A stretch of DNA of 64,000 bases from Branchinecta lynchi (taxonomy: Eukaryota; Arthropoda; Branchiopoda; Anostraca; Branchinectidae). Below are positions 10,997 to 21,491 of this stretch, piece by piece. Positions within the stretch are counted from its first letter, which is position 1. Every line of letters begins with the position of its first letter. Where the stretch lies: positions 18,414,489-18,478,488 of the forward strand of contig JAKZAP010000022.1 of assembly GCA_023053575.1 (NCBI GenBank), read 5' to 3'. The notes below the pieces were generated by a model. That model was not told the DNA's origin, made no database searches, and saw only the letters and a list, made by a program, of their open reading frames with translations. The translations under genes and the position numbers were made by a program.

Positions 10997-12952
10997 TTAG
11001 GTGGATGTACTATACTATAAAGCTACCTATAAAGCTACGTTCAAACACAGTCCCATCAGTTTTGCGTGCGAAAGTACCAGATCAAAATAACTCTAGAGAC
11101 TACCGTGCAGACTTTGAAAAAGTGACACACAGTCAAATCGCAGCAACACTAGCTCCACTAGCGGATACGAACATCCCTGCCGAAGCTCACCCAACCGCAG
11201 AGCAGAATTATTCTGCTCTGACCAATCGTTAACGAGCGATGGCTAGAATCTGCGTCCGCCACTGCACGCGAACAAAGCGACGGAGGCCCATTTTTGACGC
11301 ATGGGAAGGATAGGTCTTCGCATTACTCTCTACGTAGGCCATGTGAAATCCGCGTCACTATGGAGAAGCCTGCATGCGTACATGTTTCAGAACGAAGGCG
11401 GGAACTCGCATCCGACTGCGAAAATTGGACTGTGTATTAACGTACTTTAGAGGCGCGAAAATAAGGAATATCCGGGATTTTTGTTTTGTTATACAGGTGA
11501 CAATTAAGATTTAATTTAGCTAATGAACAAGAACGATAACGTTTGTTATTTATCAGTACCCTGACTGTATGCAGCTCATCTAGTTTGTTTGTTAACTGCC
11601 AACCCGATGACAAATTTGTAGCCTGCGTAGTAGTATGGTAGTATAGTAAGAACAAGTTGCATGCAATAGAATGTAATAGCAAAGAATAGTATCATTTAAT
11701 GTGCCTCAGACTGGTCCAATCTTATGTAGTAGTATCCAGTAGCTTCCTGTCTTGCCGTAGTAGCATCCAGTCTTGCCGATAGTAGCATATATTAGTATGC
11801 AGTAACACGGTAGCATTGAAGTAGAAGCATGTAGTAGCATCGTTAGTATTGCATGCTACTTTTTCGTACTACTTCATAGTACTATTTTGAGATACATTTT
11901 TCATCGGGAAGTCGTTCCCGTGTAAAGCTGTGTCTGCGAGGAGTGACCACGAAATACATAGATAGATAGAGAGATATTCTTTTTATTCACCAAAAGCTTA
12001 TTATGCAGGGGTGGCCTGAAGGGGGGGGGGGTGACTCACCCCCCTGCCTTTTGCTAAGTCGTATCAGTCGTTTATTTCGGCCTTTTGCTAAGTCGTATCA
12101 GTCGTTTATTTTGGCCTCGCCGAGGTCCCGGGCATTCATTTTAATAAAAACAGTCTGAGTCGTTTTAAAAAAATTTGTTAATTTTGTCTCTGCACAGCTT
12201 CAGTCGGAAGCCCGTCCCTAAAGACAAGTCGGGTCGTTTAAACTAGGTTTTTTATCCCCAATAGGTCCGAGACATGATTCATGGGGGCAGCAATGCGGCT
12301 ACCTGTTGTACTCCCATGTGAATTGGATCTGCCTCACTCAGGTCTTTCAAATTTTAGCCTGTCAAAATTACAATAGGCAAAATAGGTTAGTTGTTAAAGT
12401 GCAGTCTGACTGGATAACATTGATATACCTTATAGACCAAAAGCGAGAGACAAGGTTATGTGCATTGATTGTTGGTCAGACTTTGGCTACAAGTGAAAAA
12501 AACAAAGATAGAATTTTTGAACAGAATGGAAAAGCCATCAGCAATCAAATGACAGGAAACCCGCGAAACAAGTGTGCTCAGAACAGATAGAAAAATGTCG
12601 AATACAAAGAGAGGTTGAGGTGGTAACAACGCTTGAAAAGGACAAGGAAGATTTTAATATACACCCGAAATTCGTTTCCCAGGACAACAGGGGTTCTGTA
12701 GACGCTAGAATAGCTCATTCTAGTCGGGGGGTAAATTTTTGGCCTCTATGTTATCAGAGGCGTTACTATCCAAAATGTTTGGGGGTGGGGTGGGGGGGGG
12801 GTTGAATATTCCTTCAGCCCAAGCTGACTGGGAATCATATTTATCACTGCTGACTGCGAATCATAGCACTATCAAGTATGAAGAGCACGGTATTTACCGA
12901 CTGGCTGGTAATTTTTACCGGCTTTTTTTGCAGAAAAAACGACTGTTTGACA
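10997..12952. other. Non-coding, low-complexity and short-repeat region
   Basis: At 11700-11880 there is a run of AGTAGCAT/AGTAGTAT words. At 12040-12115 the word CCTTTTGCTAAGTCGTATCA occurs twice in tandem. At 12806-12832 the shared GAATATTCC..CAGCCCAAGC end word of the hairpin retroposons occurs. No splice-supported gene is seen; frames at 10924-11232 and 12306-12590 have no recognisable content. Confidence 0.35.
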
Positions 12953-13637
12953 AACAAGACCAAAGGTTTCTATGGGATCTCAAAAATTTAGTATCTGATC
13001 CAGGCAACTGGGTCTTGTCTTAGCCAGATCCAGTCATCGCCAGACTCCTTGAACATTTTTACAATTAAAATTCAGAAACAGATTAAGGCCAAATAGCTAG
13101 TCATCTGAGAAAACCAAGTTCAGATATGGATTCAGCATGTGTGTTTACCCCTATAAGTCATATCTGTTTTGACGAAAACTTCCTGCCACTTCTGCCAATT
13201 TCCTGGTTTCGGCCGAACTCCAGAACTACTGTCCGGCGAAAAAAGAAAGCTCAAAAACGAACTCAGGGTATCTTCTTTCCCCGATAATGAACATCTATCA
13301 ACTTCAAATAAAAATTTAACTTATAACAAATTTTCCGACTCCAGTCGGATTCCGGTCGAACTAAATTTCCGGGTAAAATATGATTGTCAAACACGGATTC
13401 AGCATCTCTTCTTACCCTTAAATCGGTTATCTAATCAACTAGAAATAAAGCTTAAGCTTCTAACAATTTTCCGGTTTTGGCCGGATTCGGGGGGAACTAC
13501 ATGTCCAGGTAGAAATTTTTTTCACATAAGTGTTCAGCATCTCTTCTTGCCATAAATTGAACATCTAATCAACTCAAATTAAGACAACTTTTGCGATGTC
13601 ATAGGTATCCCTCCACTTACGTTTTGGGATCCCAAAA
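12953..13637 (-). mobile_element. Family P composite element, copy with three to four core units
   Basis: It begins AACAAGACCAAAGGTTTCTA and ends TCATAGGTATCCCTCCACTT then TTTTGGGATCCCAAAA. Core motifs lie near 13210, 13345 and 13480. The tract of GTCCGTC and 'ACGATAACTCTCG' words is deleted near the right end, as judged against 47755-48765. Confidence 0.7.
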
Positions 13638-13682
13638 ATCGACTGGAAACTGACCGTTTTTAAGAAAAATTGACTTACGAAA

Positions 13683-13786
13683 AACTGACTGTTTTGAAGA
13701 AAAACCGACTGTTTCCCGCCGATTCAGCAATTTAAACTGACTGTTTTGAAGAAAAACCGACTGTTTCCCGCCGATTCAGCAATTTT
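13683..13786. repeat. Tandem duplication of a ~52-bp unit
   Basis: The unit beginning AACTGACTGTTTTGAAGAAA and ending CCGATTCAGCAATTT occurs twice back to back, virtually identical. A third partial copy of its CCCGCCGATTCAGCAA end recurs in reverse near 14195-14210. Confidence 0.8.
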
Positions 13787-13809
13787 TTCACGGCTGGTTG
13801 GCAATTTTT

Positions 13810-14105
13810 TCCGTCTGTAAGCACGATAACTCTCAAAGGGAATGAGATATTTTGATGAAACTCGGTGTGAGGATTCGTTGGGTCGTCGGACCAGTCAAGT
13901 TCGTAGATGGGCTTGTAGCCCTACATTTAGGGGTGGGGGAGGGGGTTTAAATTAAGGGGCAAACAAAATATTTTGAAACAGCTAATTTGATAGTCGATTA
14001 TGGGGTAAGAAGACTTGCTGAACACGATGGTGAAAACCATTTTGTCCTCGGACAAGCAGTTCGCCCGGAATCCGGCCAAAACCGGAAAGTTTCTTAAAAG
14101 TAAAA
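13810..14105 (+). mobile_element. Family P composite element, partial copy
   Basis: It has 'GTAAGCACGATAACTCTC', the conserved GGTCAAGTTCGTAGATGGGC block, the 'AGGGGTGGGGGAGGGGGTTT' block and one core unit ending at 14105. It stops where a hairpin repeat begins. Confidence 0.6.
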
Positions 14106-14300
14106 GTTTTATTTGGCTGTTTTCACGGCTGGTTGACAACATCGGGGGGGGGGGGGGGGCCCCCCCCCTGATGTTGTCAACCAGCCGTGAAAAAATTGCT
14201 GAATCGGCGGGAAACAGTCGATTTTTCGGTCGATTTTTTTCACGGCTGGTTGACAACATCGGGGGGGGGGGGCGTCCCCCCCCCCACACCTATACGTGAC
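14106..14300. repeat. Perfect hairpin with G/C core and an extra arm
   Basis: TTTTCACGGCTGGTTGACAA-CATC, a G-run joined to a C-run, then the exact reverse complement form a hairpin with arms of roughly 38 bp at about 14115-14195. A third copy of the arm and G-run follows at 14237-14290, again facing C-run. The related words at 13785-13805 (CACGGCTGGTTGGCAA) suggest a mobile unit. The open frames here are produced by the repeat. Confidence 0.7.
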
Positions 14301-14334
14301 GCCCTGTATGCTAGTGTTAAAGTACATCTGAAAA

Positions 14335-14551
14335 TATTTATTCAAACGATGTTTACAACGGATATACGTCAACTACGATTCTTCATCAGCGATATTTCCC
14401 CCGACGTTGACCGAGAAGTTTGACAGCCTGACGAAGACCCTTGCCAAGAAGGGCCGAAATATCGCTGATGAAGAATTGTAGCTGACGTATATCCGTTGTA
14501 AACATCCTTTGAATAAATATTTCAAAGTCAGCTTGGGCTCAATGAATATTC
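14335..14551 (+). mobile_element. Hairpin retroposon family M2, copy 1, with 11-bp target duplication
   Basis: A 217-bp palindromic element is flanked by ACATCTGAAAA at 14324-14334 and 14552-14562. The arms carry GATGTTTACAACGGATATAC and ATCAGCGATATTTC, repeated in reverse as GAAATATCGCTGATGAAG. The unpaired right end is GTCAGCTTGGGCTCAATGAA-TATTC. Long variable-length target duplications indicate LINE-type target-primed insertion rather than cut-and-paste. Other copies: 25690-25860 and 55420-55660. Confidence 0.8.
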
Positions 14552-14562
14552 ACATCTGAAAA

Positions 14563-15865
14563 GACTTCATAAAATTCAGGACACTCATACAACTCGAAAA
14601 TGATCTCTTTTATGTTTAAGTTATTACAAATGCGAACTTCTTGTCTTCATTTGCTGTGTATAGCATCTTCTGTCGCGTAGAATCAAATTCTGAAAACCAG
14701 TTTTTAAGTTGCAATTTTTCAGATGTAGCTCACTGTAGCTTTACCTGCTTTAGTTTTCGACATGAAAGTACAGTGTGTCAAATGACAAATAAATCGGTAC
14801 TTTCATAATGAAACAAAGTACATCAGATCATCCGAAAAAAAAAACGCAACTCCAGTCTCGTCCGCGAACCGGCGTCTATTTTCTATCTTTACTGTTTCCC
14901 TCGTTTCGTTTCTGAGGAAGTGTGTTTTGAACGTGACTTTTTTTTTCTATTAGTTTGGAGCAAATCTACTTTCTTTTCTGTGGGCACTATTTTGTCCCTT
15001 TTTTCGATGGACAGAGTCGTGATTTCGTGGCGATTGTTAACTTCTCATTGGGATCTCAAAAAGATGCTCTTCTCCTCGCTGTTTACGTCCATTAATCCGG
15101 ATAATTTTTTTCTTTTAGTGCACTGGCAAACTTCCTCGTTATGTTTCTGAATAAGCGTGTCTTTAACGTAAAAATTTTTTTTTTTTGCTTTAATTCGGAA
15201 CAAATCTACTTTGTGTCTACTTGTGTCTACTATGGCCACTAGTTTGTCACTTTTTTTTGGACGGTCAGATTTGTGATTTCAAAGCTATTATTTCATTTTC
15301 AATGGGATCGCAAAAAGTCGGTGTGCTCCTCGGCGTTTCACAAAATTTCGCCTGCGGCGCAATTTAGAGGAACGGTGTGTCATTTACTTGGCGATTAGGC
15401 TTGGAACTTTTTAGATCTGAAACATATAGACACATAGCTGGCTAAAATCTGTCTAGACAAAGGCAGATTTAAAAAATTTCGCCTGCGGCGCTTGCTTTAA
15501 TTTGTCCGGGGATATGCGTTGAAAGCTTTCCTCTTTAGCGAAAGTTGAAATGTAAAGCTGAGGCTATGAAGGTATGTGTACAAAAATGGTTGATTACACG
15601 AATAGCTGCATCTGATACACTGCACCTAGTTTTAACCGGCTCTGTTATTTATTGGTAGGAACGTGCGCCATTGCCGCGTTGACGCAACAGGTCATTTTTG
15701 TTGGTACTTGCGAGTCGTATATTACGATCCGGGAGTCGTTGAAATGAGGGGCCTCACCCCCCCCTGGCCTGACTACTTCGGGCCACCCCGCCAAACTTGA
15801 AATAGATACGTTCGTCGGCTCAGGAAGCTCCTCAAACAGGCTATTTTATGTAGTTAGGGTTTTTC
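14563..15865. other. Non-coding stretch with a ~240-bp diverged tandem duplication
   Basis: The blocks at about 14890-15085 and 15131-15330 align (CTCGTTTCGTTTCTGAGGAA vs CTCGTTATGTTTCTGAATAA; GGAGCAAATCTACTTTC vs GGAACAAATCTACTTTG; TGGGATCTCAAAAAG vs TGGGATCGCAAAAAG). The word TTCGCCTGCGGCGC occurs at 15348 and 15478. No supported gene. Confidence 0.5.
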
Positions 15866-16674
15866 AGGATCCCAAACCTTTAGGTACCTATGACTTCGCA
15901 AAGATTGTCCGTCCGTCTATTTGTATGTCTGTCCGTCTGTTAGCACGATAACTCTCGAAGGGGTTGAGATATTTTGTTCAAACTTGGTATGAGGATTATT
16001 TGAGTCAAAGTGTAGGTCAGCTTCGTAGATGGGCTCTGTGTCTCTGTGTTTAAAGCACAACTCTTACTAGAATTGATCTTTTCCCTGTAAAATGGATCAG
16101 AAAAAACATTTTCAAAAATACCATTACTTTCCTCCTCAAACTAGCGATTCTCTTGTTCGTTTGTATCCAGCCTTCTTGCTCTACAACGCGGCGGCTAGGC
16201 GCAAAATATTTGAAACTGAACTTGTCTTGATTAAAAAGTGGGAAAACTAAGCAAAGAAAAAAAGTAATAAACAGAAGATTTTCACATCCTTATGTGCAAA
16301 CTTTTCGTTGGGTGACAGGGAGACTCGGCAAGGCTGAAGTTGCGAAATGAAACAATGGAGAAAGGTGGGAATTTTAGAAGCTTACAATTCCATATGGGAG
16401 CTAAGTTTATTATAAGAAGCAGAAGAAGCAAGAGGGTTGTTTAAGGGTAGGGAAGGGGGTTTCGAATTAGGGTGGCGAAAAATATTTGTAAGAGCTAGTG
16501 AGATTTAAGTGTATGGAGACGTGGTGAATCCGATTAGCCTACTCTTGATGACTAGGATTAAATCTTCTTAACGCTAGAACTGCTAGAACTGTCACAGCAA
16601 CAATTGTTGTTGATTGGTTTACACCCGTCACTGGCGTGTTTTGGACTTATTCATATAGAGTATAATGATAATAA

Positions 16675-16975
16675 TAATAATCTGTATTTAAAGCCAGAGG
16701 CCATATACATGAACAGGTTATACACTAATTAACCAACTAAATTAAACAAAATATAACAAAAATTCAACTTCTATTCTATCGAAATTTCACTCCTTCATCG
16801 ATAAATCTACACACTTTGTATATTATCTGCGCCGATGTACAATCCAAGATGTCTGGAAGCCGCAAATTCCACCCAAGCAGAGAAACCCTTAAATCAGAAA
16901 GCTCATGACACTTCAGCAAAAAGTGCTCCAAGTCATCCTTCCCTTCATTACATAAGCTTCATTTATCGCCGGACA
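16675..16975 (-). pseudogene. LINE 3' fragment with a C-terminal H...C motif
   Basis: Read on the minus strand, the frame gives DDLEHFLLKCHELSDLR followed by about 30 residues and a stop. This is the 'E..EHFLL.C....R' end typical of LINE reverse-transcriptase ORFs. An AT-rich 3' UTR follows, ending in an (ATT)n tail at about 16675-16690. All upstream domains are missing. Confidence 0.55.
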
Positions 16976-17084
16976 AGTAGTTCACCCGAAATCCGGCCCA
17001 AACCGGAAAATTTGTTGAAAGTATAAGTTTCATCTGAAGTTGATTAGAGCTTCGATGTAGGGGTCATGGGACATGTTGAATTCG

Positions 17085-18735
17085 TTTTTGTGGCACTTGA
17101 GCATACTCAAGTGCCATATAGCGATTGTAATTTCTGTCGGTCTGTCTGTCTGTCGGTCTGTCCCCTAGTTTGGGCACTTCCACATATGCCAGGACGATGA
17201 AACTTGGCAGGCATATAAGGGACCCAACCAGATTAACTTGGAAACAATCATTTTCCCGATCCGGCCATCGTGGGGGCAGTGGAGGAATCAGAAATCTTGA
17301 AACTAGGATCATGCATAACTGTAGAACAGGTAATCGGACACGCATGAAACTTGACATATGTCAAGAACAAGTGCTTCAGATGCCTCAGTTTCAAATCCAG
17401 ACCAGATCCGGTAACTGGGGGGGGGGGGGGAGGGGGCACTGGAAATATCGTGAAACGCTTGCTGGCGTATCAGGAAACCGACCTGATTAACTTGGAAATA
17501 ATCTCTTCCCGATCCGGCCATCGTGGGGGGAGTGGAGGGATGGGAAATCCGGAAAGTAGTAACATGCATAACTTTGGAACGGGTTATCAGACATGCATGA
17601 AACTTGACATATGACAAGAAGAAGCGCTTCAGATGCTCAGTTTCAAATCTGGACCAGATCCGATAACTTGGGGGGGGGGGGGGCAAAGAGGGCACCGGAA
17701 ATGTCGTGAAACGCTTCCACATGAGCTAGGACAATGAAACTTAGCAGGCATATGAGGGAACCAAACAGATTAACTTGGAAATAATCGCTTCCCCGATCCA
17801 GCCATCGCGGGGGGAGTGGAGGGATGGGGAATCCGGAAACTAGAAACATGCATAACTCTGGAACGGATAATCGGACATGCATGAGGGGGTCGGGATGGAA
17901 CTTGAAGGGAAGAACAAGCATTAACAAGCATACTTTGTTGACAAAACAAGATCGGATCGTGTCACAGTAGAGGGGGTTGGAGGGCGTTTTCCTGGATTTC
18001 CGGTGATCGCGAGTTAGGGTACTTCCACATGTACTAGGACCATGAAACTTGGCAGACATATTAGGTACTCACCCAGGTCGACTTGAAAATAGTTCCTTTC
18101 CCGATCCGATGATCATGGGGGTAGTGGAAGGATGAGGAATTCGGATTCTAGTGACTTGCATAACTCTGGAATGGGTGATGAGACGTGCATAAAACTTGTC
18201 AAGTGTCAAGAATAAGTGTCTCAAATGCTCAATTTCGATTCTGGAACGGAACCGATAACTTTGGGGGGTAGGGGGGAGCTGTAGGAGGGGGGGCGGAAAT
18301 CTCGTGAAACGCTTAGAATTGAGAGGTCGGGATGCGACTTGGAGGGAAGGATAAGCATAAGCCGTAGATACATTATTGACAAAACAGGACCGGATCGTTT
18401 CACAGTGGGGGGAGTTGGAGGGGGTTTTCACAGTTCCGACGATCACGAGTTAGGGTACTTCCAGATGTGCTATGACCGTGAAACTTTGCAGGCATGTTAG
18501 GGATTCTATCAGATTGGCTTAAAATAGTCCGGCCCCCGATCCGGTCATCGTTGGACTAAGAAGCAGTTGTCTATGAGTGGTATAACCATTTCAGATTTAC
18601 TAGATCAAGCCCATTTTCTGATGAAATGAATATCGGGCGAGAGATCCAGCCTTGAAAACTGCAAACCGTATCTGACAACATACTAACTGTTCTCACAAGT
18701 GCCATATGAGCTTTCAGCTCCTGTTAAAATTTGTT
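17085..18735 (+). mobile_element. Family Q composite element with G-rich tandem core
   Basis: The left end has a perfect hairpin, TGGCACTTGAG-CATA-CTCAAGTGCCA, followed by GTCTGTCTGTC. The right end is ACAAGTGCCATATGAGCTTT-CAGCTCCTGTTAAAAT. Between are about three large units, each holding 'GGACGATGAAACTTGGCAGG'-type words, 'CCCGATCCGGCCATCGTGGG', a 'CATGCATAACT' word and a 9-14-nt G-run. The overlapping long frames (17309-17722, 17643-18059, 18069-18446 minus and others) only translate these repeats. A second copy with the same right end is at 49110-50252. Confidence 0.65.
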
Positions 18736-19573
18736 TTCTTGTTGATACGTTATTCACCCGCGATCCGGCGGAACACGGAATTCTGCCAGGAAGTTTTCAA
18801 ACCCAATGAGATAGTCGTTATATGATGAGGGGACATGTTAAATCGAATCTAAGACTAGTTTTCTCGCCGGTCAAGAAGTTTACCCGGTCGGCCCAACCAG
18901 AAATGTGTAAAAACATAAGTTCATTCTTAATTCGATCAGAGGTTCTAATTGGGTAGGAACACTCGAACTATTTTTCTCGTCATACAAACTATTTTGCCGA
19001 AATATGCGAACACCCAGAAATTTGGATCGAGAGGTTTTTGGTTCGCTAAAACGAGGTAAAAGGTGAGACAGAAGGATAACATGCATGCTGAATCAATAAC
19101 TTTACTTAGTTTTCTCACCTGATTAGTTTTTTCGCCGCAACTTCTCAACAAAAAAAAATACCAATACGGTATAATTTTTCGTACATTTTAAGTGGTTGAT
19201 TATGGATAAATAGTAACATGTTAAAGACGTCCGGCTAAGACCGAAAATCTACAAGACCTGATTGTCTGGATCAAGAAGTCCAATAAATATTCAGTGTTTG
19301 GGGCCCCATCGAAAACTCTGGTCTTGTTTAGTGTTTAAATCTAGTATATACGTGTTATTTTTTTGTTTTTGTTTTCCGCCATAGCCCCACCGGCTGTTCG
19401 GAATTAATTAATTGAGTTACGAAAGAAATAGAAAACCGTGATTTTCGGTTTTTTTTATCAGCTAATTATCCGAAATACCCGAATTTAGATTTATCCGTCG
19501 CACATCATCCTATAGGGATAATTAGCTGATCAAGAAAAAACACGAAAATCACGGTTTTCTATTTCTTTCTTAA

Positions 19574-20203
19574 AGCACAATGGACACTTCCAATGCTTTA
19601 TTTTGTATTGAATGCTTCACAAATAAACAAATCCGACTTCCTTTAGAAGGCGCTACGGAAATAGGCCGTTTTCTTGTTATCCCTTGTCTTTACCTCTCTG
19701 GCATTTCGGCGATCCAAATCTTAGGAGCTGGGTTATCGTGGCAGGAAATCCAAAAACTCCCAGCAATGCTTGATAGAAAAGAATATATTTGAGATGTCAA
19801 CAAAGTCAAGCCGCAGATGCAGTTTACCTGATTGTTCTAGTTTTTCTTTGTGGAATAGTGTTGTGAAGCTTGAATAACTTGCTTTATAAAATGTACCAGA
19901 ATATGCAATTAGTTTATAAAAAATAACATAGCAACAAAAATTTATTCAAAAACAAATAGCCTATTCAAATTTTGAATCATACAAGCTGATGTATGCATAA
20001 AATAAAGATCTGCTAAGTCTTATAAGAAACATCACTTTTATCTTTGTCCAAGCTAGTAAATTGAGCAGGTACTGGCCCAACAAATTACGCTTTGAAATAT
20101 CACAGAGAGGAAACTGTTGAAAAAGCTGCTGAGCTAGGGGGTAAGCATTATTCCGAGGTTGTTACAGAGTGGGATTGGGGTAGTTTGATGTGCCCATTGA
20201 ACT
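19574..20203 (+). mobile_element. TTAA-flanked small element R, copy 2 (intact ORF), inside a hairpin element
   Basis: It is 630 bp and flanked by TTAA at 19570-19573 and 20204-20207. Termini AGCACAATGG and AGTTCAATGG (right end read in reverse) are inverted repeats. The host sequence without R reads CTTTC-TTAA-TGAATGG; the same hairpin family elsewhere reads CTTTCGTAATGAATGG, one base different, so the TTAA duplication is well supported. No transposase is encoded; the only ORF is the 70-codon frame listed separately. Confidence 0.8.
19580..19792 (+). CDS. Small ORF of element R, unknown 70-residue protein
   Basis: The ATG lies within the left terminal inverted repeat (AGCACA-ATG-G), so the ORF belongs to the element. 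The protein has a CIECF motif (a single CxxC), a basic patch (TNKQIRLP) and a hydrophobic middle (GRFLVIPCLYLSGISAI), and ends in KEYI. The copy at 4182-4763 keeps the frame with mostly substitutions and one 9-nt in-frame indel, but has a 1-nt deletion at the start. I do not recognise the family, and 70 residues is far too short for a piggyBac transposase. It may be the remnant 5' end of a longer gene. Confidence 0.5.
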   Translation: MDTSNALFCIECFTNKQIRLPLEGATEIGRFLVIPCLYLSGISAIQILGAGLSWQEIQKLPAMLDRKEYI

Positions 20204-20240
20204 TTAATGAATGGTCAGCTTGGCTTCAAACCTTATATTC

Positions 20241-21491
20241 ATTCAGTTATGTATAGGCTAGACCTGCACGAGGTTCATTTCGGCTCCTTTCCTGGAAAAG
20301 TCCAGGTGAGAGATACCAGCTGACTGCGATGAGTCCGCAAGAGAAATCCAAGAAATGGATTTGGGTTTCGCTCAGGGGTTCTATAGACAAGAAATGACCG
20401 CGCAATTTGGAAATGCCCCGATTAGTCCTTCTTATATGTTTATTGCGAAAGCTGGTAAATGGGTTCTGAGAGATGAAATAGCAGAAGGCGATTCCTCACT
20501 GGGTGTCTTCCGACTTTCTACTACTAAGGAACTAAATGCCACCATCGTCGTCCAATCCTCCGCGACATAGTTATTACGGATAACCTTTGAACCCTCCACA
20601 AGAATACCATGGTTGGATGGCTCAACATTGTATAAAATTTAACTGAAAAGTCTGAATAGTTTGAACTTTGGAATTTGATAAGCCTCAAGAGCTGAAAAGT
20701 TTAGCTGAAAGTATATTCGAATATACTTTCGAATATTCTGTTAAAAAATTTATTTCGCACGCATCTACAATGTGTTTCTCCCTCCCCCGTACAACAATGT
20801 AAGGGAAAGGCAATAGCGAGCAGTCTCTACGAAAGTCCCAATATTCCAACCAGTAGCGGCCAAACACAGCCGTTACCAAAATAATTTTATACGAAAGGTT
20901 ATTGAAATTTTTAAGAGTTGACCATTTGTACGTAATTTTAAATGTATGTGTTATATTGATAAATGTGTGCATGACAATACTCACTAGTTTTGGTTTTGTT
21001 ACCGTGAAAGTGCGAGCGAATAAATTACTATTCTATTCTATCCTATTCTTTTTAGATAGGCCTACACTGAATTATTTTGATTTCCTCAAGGGGTTTTAAG
21101 TTTTTCCACAATAGGCCCTACCAGGGTCGTTGAGAATATGGACGTTATGGATATCAGACGATATTGAGCGTTTCAAATATCATACTGACAATCTGCGTTA
21201 TTCTTATTTTTTATACATATTTTCCGGGAATCGTCTGCCGTTGTAGTTGCTAAATGTTCAAGGATAGAGTGTAAGCACATAGAGATACCACAAATACTAA
21301 AGGGAACATTCACAGTACGAAAATTGACTTGGCTACGAGTGAATAGCGAAACAGCGAAGTATTGCATTTTGTCGGGATTTTAAGCCTATTTAAATGTCTG
21401 AGTGATGGGTAACTACAATGTCATGTCTCAGCCTTTTTCGGTTAAACCTTAAAAAATGTGAGCGTTCTTGTATGGTGGTGCGTAAAACTGT
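20241..21491. other. Non-coding stretch with one unrecognised short frame
   Basis: The frame at 20355-20570 (71 codons, beginning near GCTCAGGGGTTCTATAGAC) has no recognised family. Around 20690-20750 there is a short imperfect palindrome, AAAGTATATTCGAATATACTTT. Nothing else is supported. Confidence 0.35.

Larger units (their letters stand above)
15866..19335 (+). mobile_element. Family P composite element split by nested insertions
   Basis: The left end is CAGGATCCCAAACC then GTACCTATGACTTCGCAAAG and the GTCCGTC tract. Matching P sequence resumes at 16420-16560 and 16965-17080, then at 18740-19335 ending TTTGGGGCCCCATCG...TCTGGTCTTGTT. The interruptions are a LINE fragment at 16675-16970 and a family Q element at 17085-18735. 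Core-unit words such as CCGAAATCCGGCCCAAACCG are seen on both sides of the Q insertion. Confidence 0.6.
19421..20240 (+). mobile_element. Hairpin retroposon family M3, interrupted by element R
   Basis: The palindrome at 19421-19569 (GAAAGAAATAGAAAACCGTG ... CACGGTTTTCTATTTCTTTC) is followed, after element R, by its own right end TGAATGGTCAGCTTGGCTTC-AAACCTTATATTC (20208-20240). Flanks ATTGAGTTACG and ATTCAGTTATG form an imperfect ~11-bp duplication. Removing R and one TTAA restores the order seen at 54930-55368 in reverse. Confidence 0.7.

Noticed and set aside
12003..15787. A 3.8-kb element bounded by GGGGTGGCCTGAAG and CTTCGGGCCACCCC
   Set aside because: The ends match only about 14 bp with mismatches in G/C-rich context, there is no target duplication, and the contents are other repeats.
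17309..18446. Several overlapping frames of 100-138 codons on both strands
   Set aside because: They translate tandem G-rich family Q units in every frame and have proline/glycine runs from homopolymers; no domain content.
20318..20348. Hammerhead-ribozyme-like words (GCGATGAGTCCGCAAGAGAAA)
   Set aside because: The core should read CUGAUGA and GAAAC with closing stems I and III. Here CTG is replaced by GCG and I could not close the stems, so it is not called.
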